Below are positions 25,764-33,971 of a stretch of DNA of 64,000 nucleotides, one piece after another. Origin of the DNA: Terrimicrobiaceae bacterium (lineage in GTDB: Bacteria; Verrucomicrobiota; Verrucomicrobiia; Chthoniobacterales; JAATET01). The stretch's first letter is position 1, and each line of letters begins with the position of its first letter. The notes under the pieces were generated by a model. That model ran no database searches. It had not been told where the DNA came from and was given only the letters and a program-made list of their open reading frames with translations. A program made the translations under genes and the position numbers. The stretch lies in NCBI GenBank assembly GCA_028713285.1, contig JAQTOP010000003.1, forward strand, positions 1-64,000, read 5' to 3'.

Positions 25764-26767
25764 ACTCCCTGCCGCTTCATGGGGAACATGGCGGCGGGGT
25801 CACACCGACCCTCGCCGACCAACTGAGGGCCATTTCCTTGCCCGCGTTGCTCGCATGGCACGGATTGGCTCCCAGGCCGGAGGGGGCGAGTTTCCGGGCA
25901 AAGTCGGATCATCATAATCTCGTCGTGACCGGCAACCGCTGGTTCGACAACAGGACAGGAACGGGTGGAGCCGGAGCCATCGACCTGCAAATGCACCTCA
26001 CCGGCGAGGACTTTTCCGCCGCATCCCGCACACTCGCGGATCAATTTCGGCCTGCGGCCATTTGCCGCCAAGGCATCATATTTCCGTCCGCAAGTGCCAA
26101 TAAGTCCGACTCCGAGCGGCTTCCTTTCCCCCAGCTCATGGCGAAATACGCCGTGAAGGACGACGGCAATTGGTCGATTGCTCGCGCCTACTTGGTCGAA
26201 ATGCGGGGGATCGAACCGGCCATCGTGGACGAACTTCATGCGGTCGGTTCGATTTTTGCGAACGATCATCGCCCGAATCCGAGCCTCGTCTTCCTTCACC
26301 GAACCGATTGCGGAAAGGTCCTGGGGGCGACCTTGCGGGAAACCCGACAGGATTCGGCTTTCCGCCCCTGCCTCGGAAATAAACTCACTGCCTGGTTTGC
26401 GGTTGGCAGTGTCCGGGACGCACACGCGGTCGCCGCGGTCGAATCCCCCATCGACGCCTTGAGCTATTACTGCCTCTACGCGGGCCGAACCGACCGACTC
26501 GCCGTCGTGAGTTGCAGCGGCTCGACCGTGCCAGCGGAGCTGATGGTTCAAACATACGACCGCCGCCAATCGTTTGTCGTTGCTCTCGATAATGACGCCG
26601 CCGGAGAGCGAGGTTGGAAAAAGGCATGGGATGAAACCGCGGACTGGTCGGGTTTCAAAATCACGTCTGACCGTCCATTGCGGAAGGATTGGAACGCCGA
26701 CCTTTTGGCCGTGCGGCCACCGGGCAAGCAACGGCAGCGCCCTCAGCACTCGCTCTTCCATGCCTGA
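25760..26767 (+). CDS. DUF3991/Toprim-domain primase-like protein
   Basis: The 335-aa protein has an N-terminal CHC2-like/DUF3991 region (FRAKSDHHNLVVTGNRWFDNRTGTGGAGAIDLQ). A C-terminal Toprim domain follows: catalytic Glu in AVESPIDALSYY and the DxD-type metal site in VVALDNDAAGERGW. Such proteins occur on plasmids and ICEs as primases or nickases acting on incoming single-stranded DNA. Here it would help copy the transferred strand after conjugation. Classical zinc cysteines are missing, so it may depend on a partner. It is coupled to both neighbours by short overlaps. Confidence 0.82.
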   Translation: MNSLPLHGEHGGGVTPTLADQLRAISLPALLAWHGLAPRPEGASFRAKSDHHNLVVTGNRWFDNRTGTGGAGAIDLQMHLTGEDFSAASRTLADQFRPAAICRQGIIFPSASANKSDSERLPFPQLMAKYAVKDDGNWSIARAYLVEMRGIEPAIVDELHAVGSIFANDHRPNPSLVFLHRTDCGKVLGATLRETRQDSAFRPCLGNKLTAWFAVGSVRDAHAVAAVESPIDALSYYCLYAGRTDRLAVVSCSGSTVPAELMVQTYDRRQSFVVALDNDAAGERGWKKAWDETADWSGFKITSDRPLRKDWNADLLAVRPPGKQRQRPQHSLFHA

Positions 26768-27023
26768 GAAACTGCCCAGTTTTATTTACGGCGCGATCTA
26801 TCGCACAAAGTCAGGTCGCAAAGACGCATCGGCGACCGCCGCCCGGTTCAACTGCTATACGCCCGCCTCGCCCGAGATTCCGCAGGCAGCCTATGTGGCG
26901 GATTGCTGGGTTTGCGATGCGCATGGACGCATCGACCCCGGTCTCAACGTCTCTCCAATTCCGGTCCGAAAAGAAGATCTCGGCCGGATCATCAACACCA
27001 TCTGTCACGGCCAGCGGCTGTGA
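26760..27023 (+). CDS. Small hypothetical island protein
   Basis: The 87-aa protein (MPEKLPSFIYGAIYRTKSGRKDASATAARF) overlaps the primase stop by 8 nt, supporting the start at 26760 rather than the longer track ORF. It has a central Cys pair in VADCWVCDAHGRI, possibly metal-binding or structural. No family is recognised. It is part of the left-backbone operon. Confidence 0.55.
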   Translation: MPEKLPSFIYGAIYRTKSGRKDASATAARFNCYTPASPEIPQAAYVADCWVCDAHGRIDPGLNVSPIPVRKEDLGRIINTICHGQRL

Positions 27024-27043
27024 CGCATCCACACAAACTCATC

Positions 27044-27256
27044 ATGCCTCAGCCCATTGCTGACCTCCACACGACCATTCTCGAAGACTACTTCTTCCGC
27101 TACATCGACCGTCGAATCGGTGCGGACGAGACGCCGCTTTTCACGCAGACGCTCGACGGAGAGGCCCTTTCCGCCGTCATCGCCCGAGAGTTCGAGCTGC
27201 CATTGCACTACGCGGAGGCAGCGATCGACATGGCCCGGATCGAGGTCGCGCTATGA
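27044..27256 (+). CDS. Small hypothetical island protein
   Basis: The 70-aa acidic protein (MPQPIADLHTTILEDYFFRYIDRR) has a stop overlapping the ardC-like gene by ATGA. This defines its frame and start better than the track ORF at 26903. It is probably helical and has no recognised family. The position directly before an antirestriction gene suggests a role in early establishment, which is only inference. Confidence 0.55.
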   Translation: MPQPIADLHTTILEDYFFRYIDRRIGADETPLFTQTLDGEALSAVIAREFELPLHYAEAAIDMARIEVAL

Positions 27257-27831
27257 GCCGGGACATTTACGAGGCCATCACCGCGCGCTTCATCGAGCAG
27301 TTGAAAAGTGGGACGGTGCCGTGGCAAAAGCCGTGGCTCTCGGCGCAGAACATCGTTTCGCAGAAGCCGTATCGCGGCATCAATTCCCTCCTGCTTGGCT
27401 CCGCTCCTTTTAAGTCACCCTTCTGGGTTTCGTTCAAGCAGGCCCTCGACCTTGGCGGTCACGTCCGCAAAGGCGAGAAATCCACGCCGGTTATCTATTA
27501 CAAAGTTCTCGAAAAACGGGACGCCGAAGGAAAACTTTTCGTGCGGGCAGACGGCACGCAGGCCCGAGTTCCGTTCATTCGCTGGTCGAATGTCTTCAAT
27601 CTCGACCAGACCGAGGGAATCACGCCACCGGCCTTAACCCTCCCGCAGACCGACCAGCGGCCATGCGAAAAGGCGGAGGCCATTGTTGCCGAGGCCAAAC
27701 TCTGCCCGATCCATCATGTGGGCTTTGCGGCCATTTACTCCCCGCAGCGCGACGTGATCCAGATGCCAGCGTCCGCCACTTTTCGCACGTCGGAGGACTA
27801 TCACCACACGCTCTTTCACGAAATGATCCAT
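27253..27831 (+). pseudogene. ArdC-like antirestriction protein, 5' fragment interrupted by RIT element
   Basis: The fragment encodes the ArdC N-terminal ssDNA-binding domain, MSRDIYEAITARFIEQLKSG...PWQKPW through FWVSFKQALDLGGHVRKGEKST and FIRWSNVFNLDQTEGI. It then runs into a zincin-like metallopeptidase domain up to HEMIH. The reading frame continues into the RIT element's inverted repeat, so the normal protein ends here. The remainder of the gene resumes at 31203 in a compatible frame. Joined, the two halves give a protein of about 345 aa, close to typical ArdC. The intact protein would protect incoming DNA from restriction. Confidence 0.88.
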
Positions 27832-27915
27832 AATGCCGAAACAGGGATTATGCCGTATGGCCTGCGCAGGAGGCCTGTTGGCCGAGCTCTGTCCATGCGG
27901 TGGTTCGGCATTATC
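27825..27915 (+). repeat. Left 91-bp inverted repeat of the RIT element
   Basis: The repeat begins GATCCATAATGCCGAA and ends TTCGGCATTATC. It matches the reverse complement of the right end over the same length with a few mismatches. It contains three copies of an ATGCCG-type half-site (27831, 27848, 27903), probable recombinase contacts. Confidence 0.93.
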
Positions 27916-27942
27916 CTGACTACTCAGAAACCACTGAGTACC

Positions 27943-29166
27943 ATGAATACAACCGATAAATTGAAGAGCTGCGTCGATCCTTATGTGGACTCGTTCGCAG
28001 AAAGCTTTGCCGCTTCCCACTACAAGGAGGCGACGATCAAAACCTACAGGAATCTCGTGCGGAAACTGGGCCGCCTGATGGATGCCGCCGGGGTCGCCCC
28101 CTCGGCATTGACCCCTGACCTTGCTGATCAACTGGCGCGAACGACGGGGCGAGGACGAAATGCGGCGATCCGCTTTCACCATCTTGCCCGACGATTTGCA
28201 GAGCATCTGATTGATATCGGAGTGGCACAGCCGGTGCCATTGACCGAAGCTCAGATCGCACGGGCGGCGTTGCTGGCGGACTACGAAGCCTATCTCGTCA
28301 AGCAGCGAGGTCTGAGCCCACGCTCCATCTATCATGTTTTGCGTTTTGCTCACCGGTTCCTCGATTATCGTTTTGGAACTGGTAAGATCGACCTGACACG
28401 TCTTCGGGCCGCCGACACCATGGGCTTCGTTCAGCACTTGCTGACCAACAAGTACCCGTATCGACACAGGCCAGCCACGACCCATCTTCGGACCTTCTTC
28501 CAGTATCTGTTCGGGCGCGGGGTAACGGCGAGCAACCTGGCCCTGAGTCTCCCCAAGACGGCAAAGCGCTGGAACGCGAGGTTGCCCCGGCACTTGTCGC
28601 CCGATGGGGTTGAGGCCGTTCTTTGCTCGGTGCGAGGGAACCCCCAGCATGGCGCGCGCGATTATGCCATGCTGATGATGATGGCGCGGCTCGGTCTCCG
28701 CGCGGCCGAGGTCATCGCAATCCAGCTCGACGACATTGACTGGCGTGCGGGTGAGTTGCTGGTCCGCGGCAAGGGTAAGCTCCATGATCGCTTGCCGATC
28801 ACAGCCGAGGTTGGCGAAGTCCTGAGCCGATATCTTCGTGAGGAGCGTGGTGAGACGAGTTGCCGAACAGTGTTCGTCACGCACCGGGCGCCGCATCGTG
28901 CGTTCAAGGGCGGCCAGATCGTCAATGCCATCCTCAAGGATGCCTTGGCCGCAACCGGCCAGAAGCCGGTTACTCCCTATGTGGGATCGCATCTTCTGCG
29001 TCATAGTCTGGCAACCCTCCTGGTGAATGCGGGAGCGTCAATCGACGAGGTGGGCAATGTCTTGAGGCACCGATCACGAACCTCGACCATGGTGTATGTG
29101 CGGCTCGATATCGACGGGCTGAGATCCATCTCGCAGCCCTGGCCGCTGGCAGGAGGTGTGCAATGA
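27943..29166 (+). CDS. RIT tyrosine recombinase A
   Basis: The 407-aa integrase-family protein starts at the ATG at 27943 (MNTTDKLKSCVDPYVDSF); the longer track ORF is a fusion with the interrupted ardC fragment. The core-binding domain spans about residues 15-180. The catalytic domain carries Arg in LGLRAAEVIA, HLLRHSLATLL (HxxR), a His/Arg in NVLRHRSRT and the nucleophile in TMVYVRLD. It is coupled by ATGA to recombinase B. The three proteins are thought to act together. Confidence 0.92.
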   Translation: MNTTDKLKSCVDPYVDSFAESFAASHYKEATIKTYRNLVRKLGRLMDAAGVAPSALTPDLADQLARTTGRGRNAAIRFHHLARRFAEHLIDIGVAQPVPLTEAQIARAALLADYEAYLVKQRGLSPRSIYHVLRFAHRFLDYRFGTGKIDLTRLRAADTMGFVQHLLTNKYPYRHRPATTHLRTFFQYLFGRGVTASNLALSLPKTAKRWNARLPRHLSPDGVEAVLCSVRGNPQHGARDYAMLMMMARLGLRAAEVIAIQLDDIDWRAGELLVRGKGKLHDRLPITAEVGEVLSRYLREERGETSCRTVFVTHRAPHRAFKGGQIVNAILKDALAATGQKPVTPYVGSHLLRHSLATLLVNAGASIDEVGNVLRHRSRTSTMVYVRLDIDGLRSISQPWPLAGGVQ

Positions 29167-30104
29167 ACCTCACGCCTCAACTCGACCAATACTTGAGCGT
29201 CAGACGCAGCCTTGGTTATGATCTTCGCACCGCTGAGCGTGTGCTTCGCCGCTTCGCCCGGTTCGCCGATCAAGAAACGGCTCCGCATATCGACACTGCG
29301 CTGTTCCTGCGTTGGGAGGCGAGCCTGCCCAATGCGGGCAAATCGACGCGATCGGCCCGGCTCAGCATGGTGCGACTGTTCACACAATGGCTGAGTAGCC
29401 TCGACCCGGCCCACGAAGTGCCACCGCGCGGGCTGCTGCCCGCCGGCTCCGGCCGACCCCGCCCGTATATCTATAGCGAGGCCGAGATCGCATCGATCAT
29501 CGCTGCGGCTAAGACGCTGCGGTCGACCTACGGCCTGCGCGGGTTGACCTGCTCGACCTTGTTCGGGCTCATCACCGTCACCGGCCTCAGGATCAGTGAA
29601 GCTCTGGCGCTCGACCCGAGCGACCTCGACGTCGAGAACGGCGTGCTGCACGTCCGGCATGGGAAGCTGGGCAAGGAACGACTGCTGCCGCTCGACCCAA
29701 CGGTAGTGGTGCAACTCCTTAGCTATGCGACCGAGCGCGACCGGCTGCTTGGACGTGTCCCCGATGCGTTCTTCGTCACCTGTCAGGGAACGAGATTGAC
29801 CGACTGTAGCGCACGTTACAACTTCGCGCACACCTGCCAGCGGATCGGCTTGCGAGCTGACCAGCATTGCAGCCGGCATGGCCGGGGACCGCGCATCCAC
29901 GATCTTCGCCACACCTTCGCCGTGCGGACGATGATCAACTGGTATCGCACCGGCAAAGATCCGGCACGGGAGATGATCCGGCTGACGACCTATCTGGGCC
30001 ATACTTCCCCCGACAATACGTTTTGGTACCTGGAAGCAGTGCCAGAGTTGCTTGATCTGGCAATGGCCCGGGCCATCTCCAATGGCGAGGAGGCAGACCA
30101 ATGA
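29163..30104 (+). CDS. RIT tyrosine recombinase B
   Basis: The 313-aa protein starts MNLTPQLDQYLSVRRSLGYDLRTAE with an N-terminal SAM-like core-binding domain. The catalytic residues are Arg in TGLRISEALALD, HDLRHTFAVR (HxxR), His in YLGHTSPDNT and the nucleophilic Tyr in FWYLEAVPE. An unusual insertion, INWYRTGKDPAREMI, between HxxR and the GH motif is typical of the second RIT protein. It is coupled on both sides by ATGA overlaps. Confidence 0.92.
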   Translation: MNLTPQLDQYLSVRRSLGYDLRTAERVLRRFARFADQETAPHIDTALFLRWEASLPNAGKSTRSARLSMVRLFTQWLSSLDPAHEVPPRGLLPAGSGRPRPYIYSEAEIASIIAAAKTLRSTYGLRGLTCSTLFGLITVTGLRISEALALDPSDLDVENGVLHVRHGKLGKERLLPLDPTVVVQLLSYATERDRLLGRVPDAFFVTCQGTRLTDCSARYNFAHTCQRIGLRADQHCSRHGRGPRIHDLRHTFAVRTMINWYRTGKDPAREMIRLTTYLGHTSPDNTFWYLEAVPELLDLAMARAISNGEEADQ

Positions 30105-31093
30105 ACGCCGCCACCTTGCCCGCGCTGATCCAGCGCTTCTTCACCGACCGGCTGTGCGTTCAGATGGAGGCCAGCCGCCATACAGTGGCAAGCTACCGCG
30201 ACACGTTCCGCCTGCTCTTGCGGTTCGCGAGCACTCGACAGGGCAAGCCCCCAGCCAAACTTACGGTCGAAGACATTGACGCCGATCTGGTCGCCGACTT
30301 CCTCGTTCACGGCGAGACCATGCGAGGGAATACGGCGCGTAGCCGCAATACGCGACTGGCCGCGGTTCGCTCGTTCTTCCGCTACGTCGCGTTGACTGAT
30401 CCCACCTGGCTGCTCCACAGCCAGCGCATCCTGGCGATGCCCAGCAAACGCTATGTGAAGCGCGCGGTGAGCTTCCTCGACGCCGAAGAAATGGCGGCAC
30501 TGCTGGCGGCTCCGGACCGCACGACCTGGACGGGGCGACGTGATCACGTGATGCTCCTTATCGCGATCCAGACAGGCTTGCGGGCTTCCGAACTGGTGGC
30601 TCTGCGGTGCGGCGACCTTACGCTTGGCAGCGGCGCTCATATCCGCTGCATGGGCAAGGGTCGGAAGGAGCGTTGTACGCCTCTGCGTCGTGACACCGCC
30701 AAGCTGCTTGTGGCATGGATCGGCAACTGTTCGGACGACACCAGACCGTTGTTCCCGTCGATCCGGGGCGAGGGACTGAGCCGCGATGCGCTTGAGCATC
30801 TGGTGCGCAAGCACTGCCTCACCGCCTCGCGCACGTGCCCGAGTCTTGCTGCTAAGCGGGTCACGCCACATACGCTTCGCCACAGTACCGCGATGGACTT
30901 GCTTCATCATGGTGTTGATCAAGCGGTGATAGCCCTCTGGCTCGGACATGAGTCAGTCGCGACCACCCAGATCTACATCCACGCCGACATGCGGATAAAG
31001 GAAAAGGCCCTCTCCCGTGTCGCCGCTCCGGCGCTGCCGCCAGGACGCTTCCAACCCGATGACCAACTTCTCTCGTTCCTCGATGACCTCTGA
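30101..31093 (+). CDS. RIT tyrosine recombinase C
   Basis: The 330-aa tyrosine recombinase has Arg in TGLRASELVALR, HTLRHSTAMDLL (HxxR), LGHESVATTQIY with the catalytic Tyr, and HADMRIKEKAL following. The core-binding domain is N-terminal (MEASRHTVASYRDTFRLLLRF). The stop codon TGA/TAA region abuts the right inverted repeat, which begins at 31092, so the element is fully packed. Confidence 0.92.
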   Translation: MNAATLPALIQRFFTDRLCVQMEASRHTVASYRDTFRLLLRFASTRQGKPPAKLTVEDIDADLVADFLVHGETMRGNTARSRNTRLAAVRSFFRYVALTDPTWLLHSQRILAMPSKRYVKRAVSFLDAEEMAALLAAPDRTTWTGRRDHVMLLIAIQTGLRASELVALRCGDLTLGSGAHIRCMGKGRKERCTPLRRDTAKLLVAWIGNCSDDTRPLFPSIRGEGLSRDALEHLVRKHCLTASRTCPSLAAKRVTPHTLRHSTAMDLLHHGVDQAVIALWLGHESVATTQIYIHADMRIKEKALSRVAAPALPPGRFQPDDQLLSFLDDL

Positions 31094-31182
31094 TAATGCC
31101 GAACCACCGCATGGCCAAAGCCCGGCCAATAGGCCTCCAGCGGAGGCCATGCGGCATAATCCCTGTTTCGGCATTATGGATC
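31092..31182 (-). repeat. Right 91-bp inverted repeat of the RIT element
   Basis: It begins GATAATGCCGAACCACC and ends TTCGGCATTATGGATC, the mirror of the left repeat. The repeat overlaps the last two bases of recombinase C. Confidence 0.93.
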
Positions 31183-31202
31183 TTATGCCGAATCGGCATA
31201 AG
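31182..31202. repeat. Palindrome at the right RIT junction
   Basis: CTTATGCCGA and TCGGCATAAG flank a single central A, giving a perfect 10-bp-arm palindrome immediately outside the right repeat and before ardC resumes. No counterpart sits at the left junction. Its ATGCCGA core matches the half-sites inside the inverted repeats. Confidence 0.8.
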
Positions 31203-31667
31203 ATTCACGCGACCGGTCACGGTTCGCGACTGGATCGCGAAGGCATCACCAAGCCGGCGAAGTTCGGTTCGGATCGCTACTCGCGGGAAGAATTGGTTGC
31301 CGAGCTTGGCGCGGCCTTCCTCTCGAACGAGGCCGGAATTCTGAACGACGTTCAATTCCAGAACGCCGCCTCCTACCTCGCTTCATGGATTCAGAAGCTC
31401 GAAAACGATCCGAAGCTGATCGTTTCCGCCGCCGCGCAGGGCCAGCGCGGCAGCGATTTCGTTCGCGGCATCCAGCATGTCGAGGGCGTGTCCGAGCAGG
31501 AGCCGGTGTTTGCCATTGAGGAACCGGGCGTCGTCGAGAAGCCGGAACTCGTCCCTGCTTCACTCGCCGGAGAGAGCATTCCTGCTCGCTCTTCATTCAT
31601 GCCAGCGCGGCGAAGTCACACCGAGACGATGCCGCGCCAGACTCAGCGGAGGGGAATGACCCTATGA
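31203..31667 (+). pseudogene. ArdC-like antirestriction protein, 3' fragment
   Basis: The frame resumes as IHATGHGSRLDREGI, which normally follows the HExxH of ArdC zincin domains (HEMIHATGHxxRL). It contains RYSREELVAELGAAFLSNEAGI, with the third metal-ligand Glu, and DVQFQNAASYLASWIQKLENDPKLIVSAAAQ. A nonconserved C-terminal tail ends at 31667. Without the 5' part it has no start and is presumably not translated. Confidence 0.88.
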
Positions 31668-32288
31668 GATCGCAGCACAACTATGGAAGCCGGTTGCGCA
31701 CTCGCGCTCGGCTCGCGCTCATTTGGCCTGCCGCTGCGTCCGGCCAAATCAGCGCCACCTTTCACGCGAACGGCGCGCGGGCCGCCCGATTGAAGGAGCC
31801 GGTCGCTCCGCTCAGCGGCCTCCTTCAAACCGGCGGCTGCATCCAGCCGAGATCGGCTTCCGGGAAACCGACAGGCACCATCGAAACCGCATCGGTGGTT
31901 ATTTCGTCCGAGTTCATCTGCACTGACCACGCTCATTTGCCGGAGCCGCTGACGGCACCAGGGGCGGCGCAGACTTGCCCCGCGTGCCTACCGTCTCCAT
32001 CAAATCAGCGCACCTTTCTCGACCCGCTTGGTCACGCCCGCCCATTCGATCCGTCCTCACGCCTCCCGTTGGTCGGGCTGCGGGGGGATCGAATCGGCAG
32101 CGTCATCGTTTCACCAAGGGAAGGCAGGAAACGGGAAGTTTCCGTTTGTGGTGGAGCTTCCACGAGTCCGGCATACCAAGGGGAGACCTCTCCTATCTCG
32201 GGCCGGTTCAATCCTTCACCCGCCCTCAGACACCTTGCATTTCCTTACCTCTCCGGCATTTCGTCCCTTCCAAATGTAATAGGGCAAA

Positions 32289-32311
32289 GTGATTTCCCCG
32301 GGGGAAATCAC
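32289..32311. repeat. Perfect 23-bp palindrome upstream of the mobilisation genes
   Basis: Arms GTGATTTCCCC and its complement surround a single G. It is the strongest symmetry in the region and a candidate operator for the accessory DNA-binding protein or part of oriT. Confidence 0.75.
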
Positions 32312-32317
32312 AGCCCT

Positions 32318-32340
32318 GCTTTTTTGCGCGGCAAAAAAGC
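32318..32340. repeat. Second palindrome (A/T-tract hairpin) upstream of the mobilisation genes
   Basis: GCTTTTTTGC and GCAAAAAAGC are separated by GCG, only 6 bp after the first palindrome. It could form a hairpin recognised by a relaxase or act as a bidirectional terminator. Confidence 0.75.
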
Positions 32341-32420
32341 TCCGTTCTCCGCGTGTCAGGCACGCTCCGAAGCACAGCGGTTTCTCCGAAACCGGAAATT
32401 ACTTAACGTCATTAAATAAA

Positions 32421-32651
32421 ATGCCGCGCAACGCAAAACCCGGCACGACCCGCATCGACCTGGACATTTCCGTGGGAGCGAAATTGCGCTTCGCGACCAT
32501 TCACGACGCGCTCGGTTTCAAAACGAAAACCGAGACCTTCGAGGCCATCGTCTATGCCATCTCGACCGAGGGAAAAATCGACCCGCACACGCTTGAACGC
32601 ATCGAGCGCAAGCTCGACCGCCTCACGGAACACCTGGAGGATTTCGCATGA
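32421..32651 (+). CDS. Small relaxosome accessory protein (MobC/RHH-like)
   Basis: The 76-aa protein (MPRNAKPGTTRIDLDISVGAKLRF) has a beta strand followed by two helices at its start, as in ribbon-helix-helix proteins. A charged helical tail (LERIERKLDRLTEHLEDFA) follows. It lies between the palindromic region and the relaxase and overlaps the relaxase start by ATGA. A role in binding oriT and recruiting the relaxase is inferred from this position. The start at 32421 is preferred over 32289. Confidence 0.65.
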   Translation: MPRNAKPGTTRIDLDISVGAKLRFATIHDALGFKTKTETFEAIVYAISTEGKIDPHTLERIERKLDRLTEHLEDFA

Positions 32652-33775
32652 AGAATGGAATGATTTTTCCATTCAAGAAGACGTGGCGATCACGCCTCGA
32701 TCTGGAATACCTCGACGAGAATTCCGAGCGGAAGCATTCGTCGCGGCAACGCTCCGGCGAGTCGTTGGAAAATTCCCGCGCGGGAAAGCAGCTCAAACAA
32801 TTTGCCGACTACGCCTCGAAGGAAACGCTCGGGCAGGTTCACGCCGGCGGTTTCTTCCATCAATTGATCCTCGCGAACCCGGACGGCACGCGCTCCGCGC
32901 CGTCCCAGCTCACCAACGCGGAAAGAAAACATCGGATTTCCGAAGCGTGGTTCGAGCACATCCGAAAGTTTCCCACATCATCGGATAATCCCGTCATCCA
33001 GCATCGCCTCGTCTTCACGATGTCGCAGCCGTTTCACGACAAGCTCGTGGCGGCCGGCATCAATCCCGATCGCGTCCTGCAGTCCACGATGAAAAAGATC
33101 ATGCGGAAATTTGCGGAGCGGTTTCATCCTCATGATGCCATCGGCTACGCCTACGGCATTCATCACGACACGGACCACCTTCACGTCCATGTCGCGCTCT
33201 GCCCACGCACGGCGAAAGGAGGCTATGTCGGATGCAGCATGTCCCGGTCAAATACCGCCGGGAACAAGAACCAGATGACCTACTTGAAAACGTGCTTCGA
33301 GCAGGAGAACCAACGCTGGAGCCAGCTCCTCGATTCCCCGGAAAAGTTGCAGGCGCTTCTTTCGCAGCGGTTCGACGCGGACCGGATCACGTTTTCTCCA
33401 CGTCTGACGAACGCGCACGCGGAGGCGCTGCGGAACGCGCAGACTGCCGAGGCGATCCATTTGCAACGCTCCTTTCAAAGCATCCGCAATCTCGAAGCGG
33501 CCATTGTCGCCAAGCGCCAGTTTCTCGCGGCGAAGCGCAACGCGAATTTCCTCTCGCGTTTGCTGCGTCAGCGCAAACCCAAGTTCACCCGCACGGCGGA
33601 AAAAATCGCCGCCGCCGTGGATCGCCGTTCTCTCCGCGAAATGCAGACGCTCCTTTTCCAAATCAAGCGCGACTACCGCGCCGCCCACAAACGCTACTCG
33701 AAAACCCACGGATTCGACTCCTATGCCCATCGAAGCTCCCACGCGCCTACCCACCGGCAGCAGAACACTCTCTGA
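32648..33775 (+). CDS. HUH-family conjugative relaxase (MobP-like)
   Basis: The 375-aa protein shows relaxase motif III HHDTDHLHVHVALCP with the metal-binding histidines. A preceding segment is LVFTMSQPFHDKLVAAG. Possible nucleophile Tyr is in QFADYASKE near the N-terminus. Relaxases nick oriT, stay covalently bound to the 5' end and guide the strand through the secretion channel. The C-terminal part is helical and basic (KRNANFLSRLLRQRKPK). It is shorter than most MobP proteins and has no fused primase or helicase. Confidence 0.82.
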   Translation: MKNGMIFPFKKTWRSRLDLEYLDENSERKHSSRQRSGESLENSRAGKQLKQFADYASKETLGQVHAGGFFHQLILANPDGTRSAPSQLTNAERKHRISEAWFEHIRKFPTSSDNPVIQHRLVFTMSQPFHDKLVAAGINPDRVLQSTMKKIMRKFAERFHPHDAIGYAYGIHHDTDHLHVHVALCPRTAKGGYVGCSMSRSNTAGNKNQMTYLKTCFEQENQRWSQLLDSPEKLQALLSQRFDADRITFSPRLTNAHAEALRNAQTAEAIHLQRSFQSIRNLEAAIVAKRQFLAAKRNANFLSRLLRQRKPKFTRTAEKIAAAVDRRSLREMQTLLFQIKRDYRAAHKRYSKTHGFDSYAHRSSHAPTHRQQNTL

Positions 33776-33971
33776 TTTCGTCGTTTGTCAGAACTTCGTG
33801 TTTCGGCCCGCGAACGTGGACGGCTGCTCGCACCTCACCTACGAGGACGGCACTGCCGTCACGACCGTAAATTTCAAATCCTATACGCAAAGTATTCCCG
33901 ATCCAGAGCGGCGGCTTTTCGATTTTCTCGTCAGTCGGCTCAATCCCAAATCCAGCGATGAAACTCATTGA
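33723..33971 (+). CDS. Small hypothetical protein between relaxase and coupling protein
   Basis: The 82-aa protein (MPIEAPTRLPTGSRTLSDFVVCQ) starts inside the relaxase 3' end and its stop overlaps the coupling-protein gene by 14 nt. Such nested packing supports it as a real gene of the transfer operon. No family is recognised. The segment GTAVTTVNFKSYTQSIPDPERRLFDFL may form a small alpha/beta fold. Confidence 0.55.
   Translation: MPIEAPTRLPTGSRTLSDFVVCQNFVFRPANVDGCSHLTYEDGTAVTTVNFKSYTQSIPDPERRLFDFLVSRLNPKSSDETH

Larger units (their letters stand above)
27825..31182 (+). mobile_element. RIT element (recombinase-in-trio) inserted in ardC
   Basis: A 3,358-bp element is bounded by two 91-bp inverted repeats (27825-27915 and 31092-31182). 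It contains exactly three overlapping tyrosine-recombinase genes in one direction and nothing else. This is the defining organisation of RIT elements. It interrupts the ardC-like gene within the zincin motif region. All three recombinases retain Arg...HxxR...H...Tyr residues, so the element looks intact and potentially active. Confidence 0.92.
31668..32420 (+). other. Palindrome-rich non-coding region, probable origin of transfer (oriT)
   Basis: The 250-aa track ORF here has no family resemblance and unusual composition, so the region is treated as non-coding. It contains dyads ATTTGGCC/GGCCAAAT (31721-31749) and TTGAAGGAG/CTCCTTCAA (about 31790-31829). Two near-perfect palindromes follow at 32289-32311 and 32318-32340, and a GGTTTC/GAAACC hairpin lies near 32378. 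It lies directly upstream of the accessory and relaxase genes, the usual position of oriT. Confidence 0.55.

Noticed and set aside
27253-29166. 637-aa fusion of ArdC and recombinase
   Set aside because: The frame happens to stay open through the left inverted repeat. The recombinase has its own ATG at 27943 inside the element.
31664-32419. 250-aa plus-strand ORF downstream of ardC
   Set aside because: It starts at an ATG overlapping the ardC stop, but it resembles no family, is rich in Pro/Ser/Arg and contains the palindromes. A non-coding transfer-origin region is more likely.
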